DNA from: Citrus sinensis | Taxonomy: Eukaryota > Streptophyta > Magnoliopsida > Sapindales > Rutaceae | DNA length: 64,000 nucleotides | NCBI RefSeq assembly: GCF_022201045.2 | Contig: NC_068558.1 | Span: forward strand, 5,671,501-5,735,500 | Reading direction: 5' to 3' | Shown: positions 13,041 to 23,979 of the stretch, piece by piece | Layout: each line of letters opens with the position of its first letter | How positions within the stretch are numbered: the stretch's first letter is position 1 | The notes under the pieces: model-generated | What the model saw: the letters and a program-made list of their open reading frames with translations, nothing else | Told to the model about the DNA's origin: nothing | Databases searched by the model: none | Translations under genes and position numbers: made by a program

Positions 13041-13109
13041 CACACCCCCACGCACACTTCTTAAACCCTCAAGACCGAATAATAAAAACAAAAGCCGAAA
13101 TAAGAAAGA

Positions 13110-13822
13110 ATGGCATTATCATCATCAATGGCGCTGAGGAGGGCCGGCGCCTATAGACTCCTCTTCAGTAATCTAATTCGCCCGGCCTCTGTCTCTCGCT
13201 CCTTCAACACGAACGCTCGGGTCGTTGATGTTGAGCGTCGCTCTGATCGTTCAGTCTCTCGCCGTCGTGATCCTTCTCCCAGTTTCTTCCCCGTTAAGTT
13301 ATTAATTAAATGCTCCCGAAATATCCCAGTTTCTTTCCTGGGGATACAAATGTTTGATTTTTTTTTTCTTAATGCATGTTTGGTTCTGCATTAATTGCAG
13401 ATGCGTTGGATCCCTTTTCGCCGCCAAGGAGTCTGAACCAAGTGCTGAACTTAATGGACCAATTCTTGGACAACCCATTTGTGTCTCCCGTCTCTCGGAG
13501 AGGCTGGCTTGCCAAGGAAGATGACAACAATCTAATTCTGAAAATGGACATGCCCGGACTCAGCAAAGAGGACGTCAGGGTTTCAGTTCAACAGAACACT
13601 CAGATCATCAAAGGCGAAGGACCTCAGAACGAATCAGAATCAGGTGGTGGCGATGATGATCAGGAGAATGGGAGAAGGTACTCTACCAGAATTGATCTGC
13701 CTTCCAATTTGTATAAGTTCGATGATATCAAAGCTGGGATGAAAAATGGTGTCTTGAAAATTGTGGTGCCTAAAGTTAAAGAAGACGAGGCCAAGAATGT
13801 GTTCAAGGTCAATGTTGAGTGA
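13110..13822 (+). CDS. HSP23.6: Mitochondrial small heat-shock protein (about 23 kDa, HSP20 family)
   Basis: Two exons. Exon 1 (13110 to about 13281-13292) encodes a basic, Ser/Arg-rich N-terminus (MALSSSMALRRAGAYRLLF, then SRSFNTNARVV), a typical mitochondrial presequence. Exon 2 (13401-13822) encodes the conserved DPFSPPRSLNQVLNLMDQF segment and the alpha-crystallin domain, with MDMPGLSKEDV near its start and MKNGVLKIVVPK near its end. The product is an ATP-independent chaperone that holds unfolding matrix proteins. Heat-shock elements lie upstream. The splice junction is odd. The good-looking donor GTTAAG at 13293 puts exon 2 out of frame with the only clear acceptor (after 13400). An in-frame join needs the weak donor GTTTCT at 13282, giving about 197 aa, or a non-canonical boundary. 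Family identity is certain; the exact exon 1 end is not. Confidence 0.88.
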
Positions 13823-14207
13823 GCGAGCGAGCGAGCCCGAGTCTTGAGTCGGAGATCTCTTGATGAGTTAACTAGGGTCCTGCTACTGTAATAATAATAA
13901 TAATCTAGGTGCTGTAGTTTTAATTTAGATTTCAAAGCACGGGTTAGTCATAAGTTATGTGTGTCCTCTGTTACTGTATTCTAGAAAAACAAAATCAGAC
14001 CCAAGTTTACCAAACACTGAGCACTTTGCCGCGATTCTTTTTTTTTGTTGATATATTATTTTCAATTTTTTTTAAAAATAGTATTTGTAAATACTGCTTT
14101 TTTTTTTGTAAGTACTCTTTTAACGAGAAAAGAATGAGGTTCACGGAGACAGTTGGGTTTTGTGTGTTGCCCCTGCAATGATAATAAACATGGAACAGTA
14201 GCTTTAA
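13823..14207. other. Convergent 3' flanks
   Basis: The spacer between the sHSP stop (+) and the HMA protein stop (-). It contains a short GAGC repeat right after the sHSP stop, an ATA run at about 13889-13900 and T-rich stretches. Nothing else is seen. Confidence 0.5.
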
Positions 14208-14778
14208 TCACGCAGATTTTTGCTTGAACCTCAAAAATGCTGCTGAAGCAAATAGCCCGGAAACACTAATGAAGAACTGATAACACCCGGAAATCTTTAC
14301 ACGGCTTCTGGTCGGATCATCTTTTACATTCTTATTGAGTCCAAAATCAGCTTTCACTGTTACTCGTTTGTTGGGTACATCCACTATGTACTCTTCTAAT
14401 CCTGAAATAAAGTTAAAAATTAGCACGAGCACTATTGAAAAGCTGAGAGAACACATAACGATGAATTCTATCCAGAGGGATTGAAATCCTCACCAGTCAG
14501 CTTTGAAATAATCTGGCTGACTCTTCCTCTGCATCGAGTACAGCCCATGTTTGCAGTCACCACTATTACCTGAAACTGAACACATGTAGAAGGAAGACAG
14601 ATTTAGAGTATAAAGAACAAGCTCTCAACTCGCTGTATCCAATGCTTTAATTTGCTAGGAATCGATGCATATGAACATGAGTCAACTTGATCAGAAGAGG
14701 CGATTGATATTGTCAACTTACGGAAGGAAGCGTTAGATCCTCAAAATATAAGAGAGACTGCTTGGATACCGCCACCAT
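14208..14778 (-). CDS. Small heavy-metal-associated (HMA) domain protein
   Basis: Three exons on the minus strand: 14722-14778, 14494-14569, 14208-14401. They give 108 aa with GT-AG introns and consistent phases. It starts MVAVSKQSLLYFEDLTLPS, and the HMA fold follows: VIVVTANMGCTRCRGRVSQII, then LEEYIVDVPNKRVTVKADF. The metal-binding MxCxxC motif is intact as MGCTRC (Cys29 and Cys32). This fold binds soft metal ions in copper chaperones and plant HIPP-like proteins. Here there is no C-terminal CaaX isoprenylation box; the tail ends in a basic/hydrophobic segment (FFISVSGLFASAAFLRFKQKSA). The role is probably metal handling or protein interaction in the cytosol; partners are unknown. The C-terminal 40 residues are the least certain part of the model and could reflect a read-through intron. 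Confidence 0.75.
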
Positions 14779-16536
14779 CTTCAGAATTGCATACAAGAAC
14801 TGAGGAGCTGTATCTTCCGATGGCGCTGATGATCAGCTTTAGTTGTACCTACATTAAATGAGGAGCATGTACTTCTCCTCACGCATACTCAATCCAAACT
14901 TTTGCGTAATCAGCTCTACCCATACATGAATTCAATCTTGAAGATCTTTGACTCTTAATAAATTCACATTTTAATTTGTTTGCCACTCTCTTCTCTTCAA
15001 GTAGTTTCAACTGCTCAATATTTAAAATTTCATTTCTTTTTTTTTTTTTTTGGGAAAACATTATTAAACAAAAAGCATCATCTTCAAGGGCAATTGTTAG
15101 GCAAGAAAATAGCACGTTATGGCCACCGAAACCCACTGGCCTCGCATGCTGCCCGTAGCTGCATGTAATTGTGGGGTTCATGTTCTCAACAACGTTTATC
15201 AAATGACTGACCTCATTGAGTTTTTACTAAATTATTTTAAATTAAACAAGGTAAGTTAAGAATTGAAGCGGCTAGCTATTCAACAGAGTTATATTTGTTG
15301 ATCTTTATTCAGCAGGCGTCTAGGTGTGGACAAATTTTTACTCCAATTCTTCAGAAAGGTACGTTGAAAATGAAGAGTTTGTCGTTAGTTTTGTTTTCCT
15401 ACGCAATGAGCTAAAGAGCTTGGATCTGCAAGCTAGATATAAAACTAATTTAATACATAAATTTCATTCAAGGAACAATGCAATCAGTTGACCTCCTGAA
15501 TATCTGTTGTGTTATTGGATCAGGGTCACAATCAGAAGCCCCAGCGACTCGTCATCACCCGTGCAACCAAGGTTAAATAATATTCAAAGTGTGCTAATAG
15601 TTTGATACTACAGTTCTAATTTCTTTTCTTTTCTTTTTTTTTAAAAAAGACATCGCCACACTCAATCTCTCGTCAGAGGGTTAAACTCGAATTTTATAAT
15701 ATCACCACGGAACGCACGGTTCATTAATTCAGACGGTGGAGATTCCGGAATATATAAAGATATTTTGAATCTTTCTAATGCATTATCTTTACAATTTTGT
15801 ATATGAAATTGCTTCGACTTTTCCCTAATCTCCTCCCATCGCAATCACACGTCTCACTCTTGAATTCTCTCTATCATTAAGGAAATGCAAGTAGCAATAG
15901 AGAAAAGCATACAAACATTCTCAATACTGGCGGCACCAATTTATTTTCTCTCATAATTCAATGTTTACAACCACCTAGCTCACCTCTAATGCAAATTGAT
16001 GGTGGCTTGCAAGGCCTGTCACAATTGACCGTAATCTTCGAAAACATTAACTGTAAATTTAAATGCTGGAAAAGAGAGAGAGAGAGAGAGAGGGAGAGGA
16101 GACCCAGCAACACAAAAACTTGTAAATTGATAAGAAATTATCATATATTCTAAACAAAATTCCGTGTAGCTTATCTGATATCTGCTGCACTGAAAGCATC
16201 AAAATCAGGATAGGCAGGTAAAATTCAACATGTGCATGACGGCAGATTCGGAGTGATATTGCAGTCCATACCATACAGCAATAAAACTGCAGCATATAAC
16301 AGAGAAAATTCTTGAGCGCAATTTTTACCTCGTTGTCTTGTACACGTCTTGATGCTCACCCAGGTAAAAGTAAAATACACCACATGGATGTTGCGATCAA
16401 ACTCACTGGAAGTGATCCTGTAGTGTGACTGTAAGATTTGATCATTTCTATAGCTATTCTTCCTCTTGCAATATTGAATATTAGTAGGTGCTCTAATGGG
16501 TGTTTAGATGGCAGTAAATTTGTCATCACAACTCCA
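14779..16536. other. Spacer with (AG)n microsatellite
   Basis: No coding signal on either strand. It holds the upstream region of the HMA gene and the 3' side of the zinc-finger gene. A poly-T run lies near 15037-15050 and an (AG)n microsatellite at about 16074-16100. Short AT-rich low-complexity parts are present. Confidence 0.5.
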
Positions 16537-19500
16537 TCAGAAAATAAACTCACTGATCTGAACTTGCTTATCCTTTCTGTTAGTCCTACTGATGACATAA
16601 GCTGTGTCTTCTACGTCAGCATTTAAACAATTCATCCTGTGCCTGTAACAATGAAAATTCATAATTAAAGTCAATGGCTCTACAGAACGTAGTAGGAAAA
16701 TATGACAGGCAGTGATGTTACTGGACATACCACTCAAAGTGATCTTCACAGCATATTGAATTCCAAATGATTGAAAGTCCAGCTCCTTTCCTACAGTAAG
16801 CAAAGAAAGGTGAATATGAGAAAGTAAGAGAATGAAACAAAAGATAACACGGTCCTATACAGGTTTAAGCTACAATCAATTCCCAGAAGGAAACTTATGA
16901 AGCTTAGTTTGAAAGATAATCAGAAGGATATTCATGACCTATCTTGTACAGGTAATTTAGGCTAATCCAACTGTTTGGACAAATAACCAGTGCATTGTAT
17001 TATCTAGAACCATGGAATTACAGTTACATGAGGAGACCAAAAAAGTGGTTTCCCGTCGAACAGCAGCTCCCCAATGATATACTTGATCCCAAGGAATAAT
17101 ATAAATTAAAAAAAAAAAAACATGAAAGCACAACATACGCCATCCTCACACAACTCTAATAATTCTTGCAGTTAGATCCACATACCAAGTTGTAGTGTAC
17201 ATATCATAGAACTTGTCAAAGGCTTTACTAAAACAGTAGTGGCAAGCCATAAGATCAGTGATGTCAGTCACCTTGCATGTTGATTTACAGCATTTCACCT
17301 ACATCAACAGCATCTTGTCATCATTAATCAGAAGGATGACATAAACTTATGCATCTTATATCTAAACTTGAATAATACTACAGCAGATTGTGAGCAAAAA
17401 AACAAATGTGCATAAAGGTTTCTCCTCGGTATGATCTCAAGCCATGAAAAGTGATGACCAAACTAAAATAGTCGTTAACCCTAAACTTAGTAAAGCATCC
17501 AAAATTCTATTTGCATCTGTGCACTAAGCCCTTGAATAATTAAGAGAGATTACATGAGTTCAAAGAAAATACACAAATATATATTGTCTGAATGTGGTTA
17601 ATTTCAATTTCATATAAAGAGATGATCCGGTCCACTAACTCGTGCACTTCTATATCATAAAATAATTAATGGTTGAGTTTCACGTAGTTTGACCACTGTT
17701 GCAATAGAAAAAATCTGCCAACAGAGTTTATGCTCTCGAATACCAGGACTCAATGGTGACACTACTAAGATGCTGCTTACAACATATTCAATATTAAGAA
17801 ACCAAAACCAATCAGAATAAATTATAATGCAGAATCCATAAATTCAAGACAAACAACAGCATCAAATCTACTGTCTATTGGATCTCAATGAAAATACTCA
17901 CCAAGCGCTTGAGTTTATGAGAGAAATACTTTTTATGTGAAGAGTGTCCCTTGATGTGTTCATTCAAATGCCCTGCACTGAAAATAGGTAACCCTATCAG
18001 CAAATCTCACCACTAACACAAAACCAAATAAATTTTTCCTTCCAAATAAAAGAATGATAGGACAAAAAAATCTCATCATTTCACAATTTCACTCCTAAAT
18101 TAAACTTGGCAGTGGCCAACTAACAGGACTTCTGCTACTTACTTGTCACAAAAAACAGCACTGCAATCAAGGCAAGTGGCCAAATTTAAGGAGCCACGGC
18201 ACGCACTGCAATTTGCTGCTGACAAGCTTTTGCCAACTTGGTGGCATCTGCACATAAAAGAGAGTGAGATCCTTGTGAGTTCCAGGTTGTTCAAAACAAA
18301 AAAAGTTAGGAAAAAAAAAAAAAAAGAGGGGGAGCTGGGAAGTAATTTTCAGCTTGTTCATGCCAGCCATATTTACAAAGAAGAAATCAAAGGAGACAGC
18401 ACAAATTCTTGCAGCTACTAACTTCAGAGACCAAACCAAAATATTCACGCCCTGTGGTTGAGGAACAGAATTTAGATCTACCAGGCAGGCATTCAACACA
18501 AAAAAAAAGGGCAACCATAAAATTGATATGGGAAAACAGAGTTTTACTACTTCATATGTTATAAATACTACAAAAGAAGAAAACATACTTGTTCAGTAGC
18601 ATGTGGAAACAGATGAGAAAAACATACATGTACAAATAAAAATGAAAATAAATATTACAAGAGGACAATGAATGAGGTTATGTACTACGCACCTTCTATA
18701 CAGCTGAAGAAGATCTCTGGATATGGAAGTGGACTTCTTCTGCCCCATGGCCTCCTACATGCCAAATTAACTTTAATATAGCTAATCCACTGTCAACATA
18801 TACTCATGCCACCAAGAAATGCAAACTTTTTGTACTTGCAGTGAAAGCATGACTACTACCTGGCTACTAGTCATGACCAAACAATCTTTGGCAAGGTGCC
18901 CAGGCCTCTTACATTTCCAGCTGCAATGAGAAGTTTGTCAAAAAACAAAAACAGCCATAATTCCCATTTGACATGCTTGAAGAAATACATATACACACAT
19001 GATGCACAGAGGAGATGTTAGATGAAGAGACATACCATTCATAAGTACAAAGACTAGATATTGTTTTGGACCATTGATTGCAGTTATTAACACAAAAGTC
19101 CTTCTCAAACTCGGGCACTGGAGGAGCAACCTCATATGTAGATGATGAGACATCAGAATTTTCGTTACTTGAGGACCCCTGATAACACTATAAAAGACAG
19201 TTAAAAACAAAACTACTTTCGCTACCTCAAATTTTAAGCAACTGCAAAGGCACCTCAACTGGCTTAAGATTTTTCAGAAGCTCAGCTTTGCACTCCGGGC
19301 TGCAGATGTCATCATCAGTCTGTCAAGACATACAAACTTACATAAAAGGTGTGTAGGAGCATGGAAAATGGTAATAAAACGGTAATAAAGTGACCAAAAA
19401 TGTAAAATAGAAAATACACAGTCCACATAACCCACCTCATTGCATATATACTCTCCATATTTACCACACACTACACAAACAGGTTCTCCAGCAACAGGAT

Positions 19501-20611
19501 ATCGTTGCTCACTTCTACTCTTAATTGATTCAACTTCACTTATGTTATCTGAAGAGAAAATAAACCAAATTAATTACACAACAACAACTACAGCCGTATA
19601 CTTGCTCTAAAAGAAAGGTTGAACGCTAATTTTTTAGGGGAAAAAAAATACTACTTAAATGTTTAGAAATTTTGAAGAAATGAGCAAGATTTGCGACAAC
19701 TAATCGGAGGAAGTTAGAATTCTTGCAACACAGAGAGATTATTAACTACTTATTTTCCAAACAACAATAAGATGACAGAAAAACAAACCAGAGTTCAGAG
19801 GATCCTCCCTTTCTTTGCATTCTGGAGAATCATTGTCATCACCTGAGCTTGCAACATATGTTTGGTAAACATGAGAGAAATACACTGAAACATATAAATT
19901 CCAGATACAGTAAAATTTATAAGGTTAATATAACTTACTATCGTAACCGACCAAATTGATAACCGAACTAGAAGTTATCTGCGACAAAAGAGACCAACAT
20001 TTATAATTATAAACATACAATACAAAAACTAAAATCAAAATTAAATGGAACCAAATGCAATTGTGATTACCAACACATCAGCCGTTAATTCTTCCGAATA
20101 GGACTGATTTGAGCTAACTTCCTTCCTGCTCAAGCCAAAAAAAAAGAAAAAAGAAAAAAGACAATATTAACTTATCATCATTTGATAATAATTAATTGGA
20201 ATAACTAAAGCTAGAAATCTCAAACTTGATTAGGAAAACCAAAAAAAAAAAATTGCCTTCTCTTGTCAATGTAGTCTTGATGAGACATGGGACCATCTTT
20301 CCCTTCATCTTCGGGGTTGCTGCAACTATCGGGCTGTGGTTTCGAAAACCGACGACGTTTCACGCGGGGATTTCTGTCTTCGGGTGGAGGTCGTTCTTCA
20401 ATAGGAGAAGCATTTCCCGTGGCGATATTATATGCTACAAAATTTTGAATAAGTAACCAAAATATCAAAGAGAGGCCAAATAGACCGAAATCTTCTTACA
20501 AAAGGGACGATTGGATTTAGTACCTCTCAAGTTTTGGAGAACAGAAGAGAGGCTTATGTCCTTTTTGTAAGCGGATGAAGGATTCTTGTAGAAATTAGTC
20601 CTCGTCGTCAT
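16537..20611 (-). CDS. Multi-zinc-finger protein: HIT-like, CCHC knuckle and ZnF-UBP-like
   Basis: Fifteen exons join in frame to 439 aa: 20524-20611, 20257-20434, 20071-20125, 19939-19978, 19789-19842, 19436-19548, 19254-19319, 19036-19178, 18860-18920, 18693-18754, 18143-18247, 17902-17977, 17186-17298, 16731-16790, 16537-16642. The N-terminus (1-160) is charged and disordered, with a nuclear-type basic patch (RVKRRRF). Next come an HIT-like finger at about 163-190 (CVVCGKYGEYICNE, then CSPECKAELL, as in the DDX59/RH41 helicases) and a CCHC zinc knuckle (CWKCKRPGHLAKDC, about 246-259). From about 288 to 385 lies a Cys/His-rich module (CSACRG, TCLDCSAVFC, GHLNEHIKGH, CHYCF) that resembles the USP22-type ZnF-UBP. 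No helicase or protease domain is attached. Intron 2 appears to be GC-AG. Nuclear RNA or ubiquitin-linked work is plausible but only inferred. Confidence 0.78.
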
Positions 20612-21509
20612 TTTTTTCAAAGTCTCTCTGTATGACTGTATCTGCGTCGCGATGAATTGAATTCGGTAACCGCCGACGGTGAACCAAAAACGGTGCGTTT
20701 CGAGGTAAGAAGAGAACGCCACGAACGACGAGGCGGAAAGCAGGATGCGTCACCGAAAGCGTTGATGAAAAAGGTACGTAGTGGAAGTTTTTTTTTTGTT
20801 TTACACGACTTGTCGGTCTTAAAGCGAATATATGGAGGAATAAATGTCTATCCAAACAAAACTAAATGATCAGTCATATTAAATTGAAGACGTGTATGAC
20901 AAGTCGTCTGGAAAAATGAAAGCTTTTAGTCAAAGTTTCCAAATGATTTGTGTCATAAAATCTTTCAACTCAAATTGATTAGCTTCTACATAGTATTTTT
21001 TTTTTTTCTTCCCCTTTTTTTTTGGTCACTAGAGTCTGGGAACAAATTTGCAAATTGAAAAACGAAGGTTTGAAGGCATGTGAGAAATATGGACAATCAA
21101 GTTAACGGATTTCGCAAAATTGTTGGACCAACATAATCCAGTATTTGCATTCCAATCAATGTGGCAAATGGTCAAACAAAGTCTAAAATTCAGAAACGTG
21201 TTTCTTAGGAGTCTTAGAAAGGCCCGTAACCCAAAAGTTCAAACATGCCCGTATATTGACCGTCAGTCACTCCTGAAGGCTTTGACTCTGTATTGTGTAT
21301 AACTACTCCTCAGCCGAAAAGAGTTGAATTATGCCAGAGAATCAAGACAGCTTCAGAGTTCGATGACATTTCTGGCATCATCGAGTACGTCAGCTTCCTA
21401 ATGAAATAGGAAAATGCTACTTTCCCCGGTCAAACCCCGAATTAGACCAAAATGATGCCGGTTTATTTTTTTTGCTTCCATGAAACGTAGTCGTTTCAAT
21501 AATCGTGTA
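20612..21509. other. Upstream region of the zinc-finger gene and spacer
   Basis: The first 150 bp are more GC-rich, fitting a promoter/5' UTR of the minus-strand zinc-finger gene. The rest is AT-rich with no gene, up to the MYB remnant. Confidence 0.45.
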
Positions 21510-21854
21510 GTTCTTCCTTGGTGTAGTCGTTTCCTTTTGGTTTCTTCTTCCCTTGGTGTAGTAGTTCCCATGTTTTATATATGGCCTCAGGTAGTTCATC
21601 CATCGCAGCCTGCAACTCTTGCCACTCCTTGATAATTAAACAACAATTATCAACAACAAGAAATAAAGATCCCATATATTAGTTGATGTGATTTTTATAA
21701 CTTGATGTGATCTATTAATACCAGCAAACTTGGGAAGTTGAGCCCAATTCCAGTGGCCATATTTCAGAATATAAGCTCTTAACTTATCATCTTCTTCTTT
21801 ACTCCATGCACCTTTCTTCATTCCTCTTCCATTATACGTTGGGGCTCTCACCAT
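21510..21854 (-). pseudogene. R2R3-MYB transcription factor pseudogene
   Basis: The minus strand from 21854 encodes a good MYB R2 start: MVRAPTYNGRGMKKGAWSKE, then ending HWNWAQLPKFAG. This is followed by the expected phase-1 donor (G|GTATT). About 75 bp further, LSRSGKSCRLRWMNYLRPYI continues the repeat exactly where exon 2 should begin. Several lesions are visible: there is no AG at the expected acceptor (TTTAA instead); the conserved Cys of RCGKSCR is Ser; and after GNYYTKG the frame breaks in a local duplication of an ACTACACCAAGG-type word. The rest of R3 and the regulatory C-terminus are missing. The 6.4-kb MULE sits 343 bp upstream of its start, in what was its promoter. This is a clear MYB14/15-type remnant, not a working gene. 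Confidence 0.85.
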
Positions 21855-22187
21855 TTTTGATAACTCACTCACCACTCTCACTCTCTTTCTGTGGATGTGT
21901 TGAAAATCTTAATTTGCCCCCAAATCCTTTTGATACAAAACGAGATTTGTTTAGGAGGAAATTTTCCCAATTTGGATCTTAAACAAAACGAACAATACGA
22001 AGAGGAGTGGAAGAGGATTGGGTTATGTCGTTCCCTAGGGAAACGAAGAGGAGAAAACGAAGAGCAGAGGAAGAGGAAAACGAAGAGCAGAGGAGCATTT
22101 GCTTTTGCTAGGATGAAACGGTAACATTTCATGAAGAAGAGAAAACGGCGTCGTTTTGTTTTAACTTTCGGGGTTTGACCCGGGTAA
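21855..22187. other. Former MYB upstream region
   Basis: GA-rich stretch (GAAGAGGA repeats) between the MYB start and the MULE target duplication. No TATA box is obvious and no gene is seen. Confidence 0.4.
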
Positions 22188-22196
22188 ATAGCAAAA

Positions 22197-22308
22197 GGGA
22201 AATTTGCAACCTACCCCCAAATAAACTGACATTTTGCACCGCGCACCCAAGAAAAATGACATGTTGCACCGCGCCCCCAATTCCGTTAGTTTTTCGGTTA
22301 TTATTAAC
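22197..22308 (+). repeat. MULE left terminal inverted repeat (112 bp)
   Basis: Matches the reverse complement of 28499-28610 over 112 bp with about ten scattered mismatches by eye. Both end at the shared word GTTATTATTAAC. The inner side next to the GRF gene loses similarity abruptly. Confidence 0.9.
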
Positions 22309-22617
22309 AGAATGGTGTGAAATTTAATGAAATGACGAAAATACCCATTTTTTAAATTCAAACACTAAAGCTACAAAAGACCATTTTTTTATTGTGTTAA
22401 TTGACGTTATTATCCCTGTATGAAGGCTTTGCACATCGTTGATGAGGCTAGCGATAGACATTTGCTTGAATGGCCAAGTAAATATGGATTATTTACAGCC
22501 GCGTGGCAGCACATGAATGAAGCAACATTCAACTTAAGTGAATGTTGAAGCCTCGATCCAACGGCTATATATGTTTCCAACGGTCAAATTAAGCACCCAA
22601 ATATATAGAGATTCAAG

Positions 22618-22693
22618 ACACACACCCTCACAACCAGCCTCCATCAACATTCAACACACACACCCTCACAACCAGCCTCCATCAACATTCAAC
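22618..22693 (+). repeat. 38-bp tandem repeat, two copies, in the GRF gene leader
   Basis: Two adjacent identical 38-bp units (22618-22655 and 22656-22693), each beginning ACACACACCCTCACAACC and ending ATTCAAC. They lie between TATA-like words (TATATATG near 22567 and AAATATATAG near 22600) and the GRF start at 22873, so they probably belong to its 5' UTR. Confidence 0.85.
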
Positions 22694-22872
22694 AATAAAC
22701 ATCAGCAGTAACTTCATACCTTCAACTTTCACCCAATGCAAGCTTAAAACATCAGCAACAATAACAGCATACCACATTCAACAATTAAGCATAACACTTT
22801 CAGTTGTGACTCCATTCTTTGTACATATCATAAACATTACAAGGAATAATCCATAGAAAAAGAAGAGAAGAG

Positions 22873-23343
22873 ATGTCCAGTTCGAGGAGTGCATCAAGTT
22901 CATCAACCCACCCAACATCACAGAGGAATTTAATCAATGGGGGCATTATCAAGTTTCACAACAAAATATGCTACTGTCAACGCAGAGCAGCAATCAAAAT
23001 TTCAAAATCTATACCAAATCCCAATAGATTATACTACTGCTGTCCTAATGACCATGGATGTGGTTTTTTTAGATGGTGGGAGCCAACTAAAGAGGAGGCT
23101 GGAGAAATTCAAGCAAGATCACACCTATTTGAAGAACAAGCAAATCCATACATGGTCGAAGAAGCTGTTCACAACAGCCGTAGTTTTAGTGACAAATTAG
23201 ACATTGACGCCTTTCATCATAGGTTTACCAACATTGAAACCATGCTTCATCAACTGAAAAAGTATCAATTCACAACCATATTGATGCTACTAGTTTTGTT
23301 GTTTGTAATACATTATAATGCAAGTTATAATAGTGTAGAATGA
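22873..23343 (+). CDS. GRF-type zinc-finger protein with C-terminal membrane segment, carried by the MULE
   Basis: A single exon of 156 aa. After a Ser-rich leader comes a GRF-type zinc finger at about 33-70: Cys33 and Cys35 (KICYCQRR), then PNPNRLYYCCPND, Cys63 and the diagnostic CGFFRWWEP. A short linker and predicted helix (102-131) precede a hydrophobic segment at about 133-148 (TTILMLLVLLFVIHY). GRF fingers bind single-stranded nucleic acid in topoisomerase III, APE2 and NEIL3. In plants, short GRF plus transmembrane proteins of the At4g04775 type are numerous and poorly understood. The gene lies just inside the left TIR and is transcribed toward the transposase gene, the position mudrB has in maize MuDR. 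The second Cys spacing is C-x-C rather than the usual C-x2-C, so metal binding may differ. Whether it assists transposition or is a captured host gene is open. Confidence 0.8.
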   Translation: MSSSRSASSSSTHPTSQRNLINGGIIKFHNKICYCQRRAAIKISKSIPNPNRLYYCCPNDHGCGFFRWWEPTKEEAGEIQARSHLFEEQANPYMVEEAVHNSRSFSDKLDIDAFHHRFTNIETMLHQLKKYQFTTILMLLVLLFVIHYNASYNSVE

Positions 23344-23979
23344 TTGATTGTAACAAAAAAGCAAGACATATATTAACTGTAATACCTGATCTGATTTGAG
23401 CATTCTAATATAAATTACTGTTTGATTCTCAAACAAACATTGGCAGCAGCCTATACATTCTAATTAGAACCTCTATGGTTACATACATTTGAAACCAAAA
23501 AACAAAATGAATTGTTGGTCTAATCTCTAATACTTGTATATGAGTCTTATGCCCAACAACTTACAAAATGCCACGAACCTTGCACAACTTATATACTACT
23601 TATCACAAACTGCACACTACAGCTCCAATTTCATGTAAAAAATAGAGCAAGTCAAAATACAAGCCTGTTGATCTTCATGTCGGTCGGGTGGTTCAAAATG
23701 GCATTGTGGAAGGTGTCAAAAAATGGTTATACTACCTCCACTACTTGTTAGCAAATCTGCTACTGCCAATGCTTCAAGCAAACATACACGATCACTGCAT
23801 TTAAAATGACATTATTGAAATATCATACCAAGTTAAAATAATATACATGAAATATTACGCATAATGTATCTAATACTCATGTATAATAAGTGTAGATGAT
23901 ATGTTTACAAATACCATAAAACTTCCATTTATAAAGTATTCAAATTAATTTTTGGCCTAGCAAACATATAACTTACCCT
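23344..23979. other. MULE central spacer
   Basis: AT-rich intergenic part between the convergent GRF and transposase genes. It probably holds both 3' UTRs. No ORF or repeat of note. Confidence 0.5.

Noticed and set aside
18167..18586. 139-codon open frame on the minus strand overlapping the zinc-finger gene
   Set aside because: It spans an intron and exon 11 of the zinc-finger gene and begins in intron sequence. It carries low-complexity Phe runs and stays open only by chance; the spliced model explains the region.
22618..22693. Short repeats considered as CRISPR-like or satellite
   Set aside because: Only two adjacent identical units without spacers, in a eukaryotic transposon leader.
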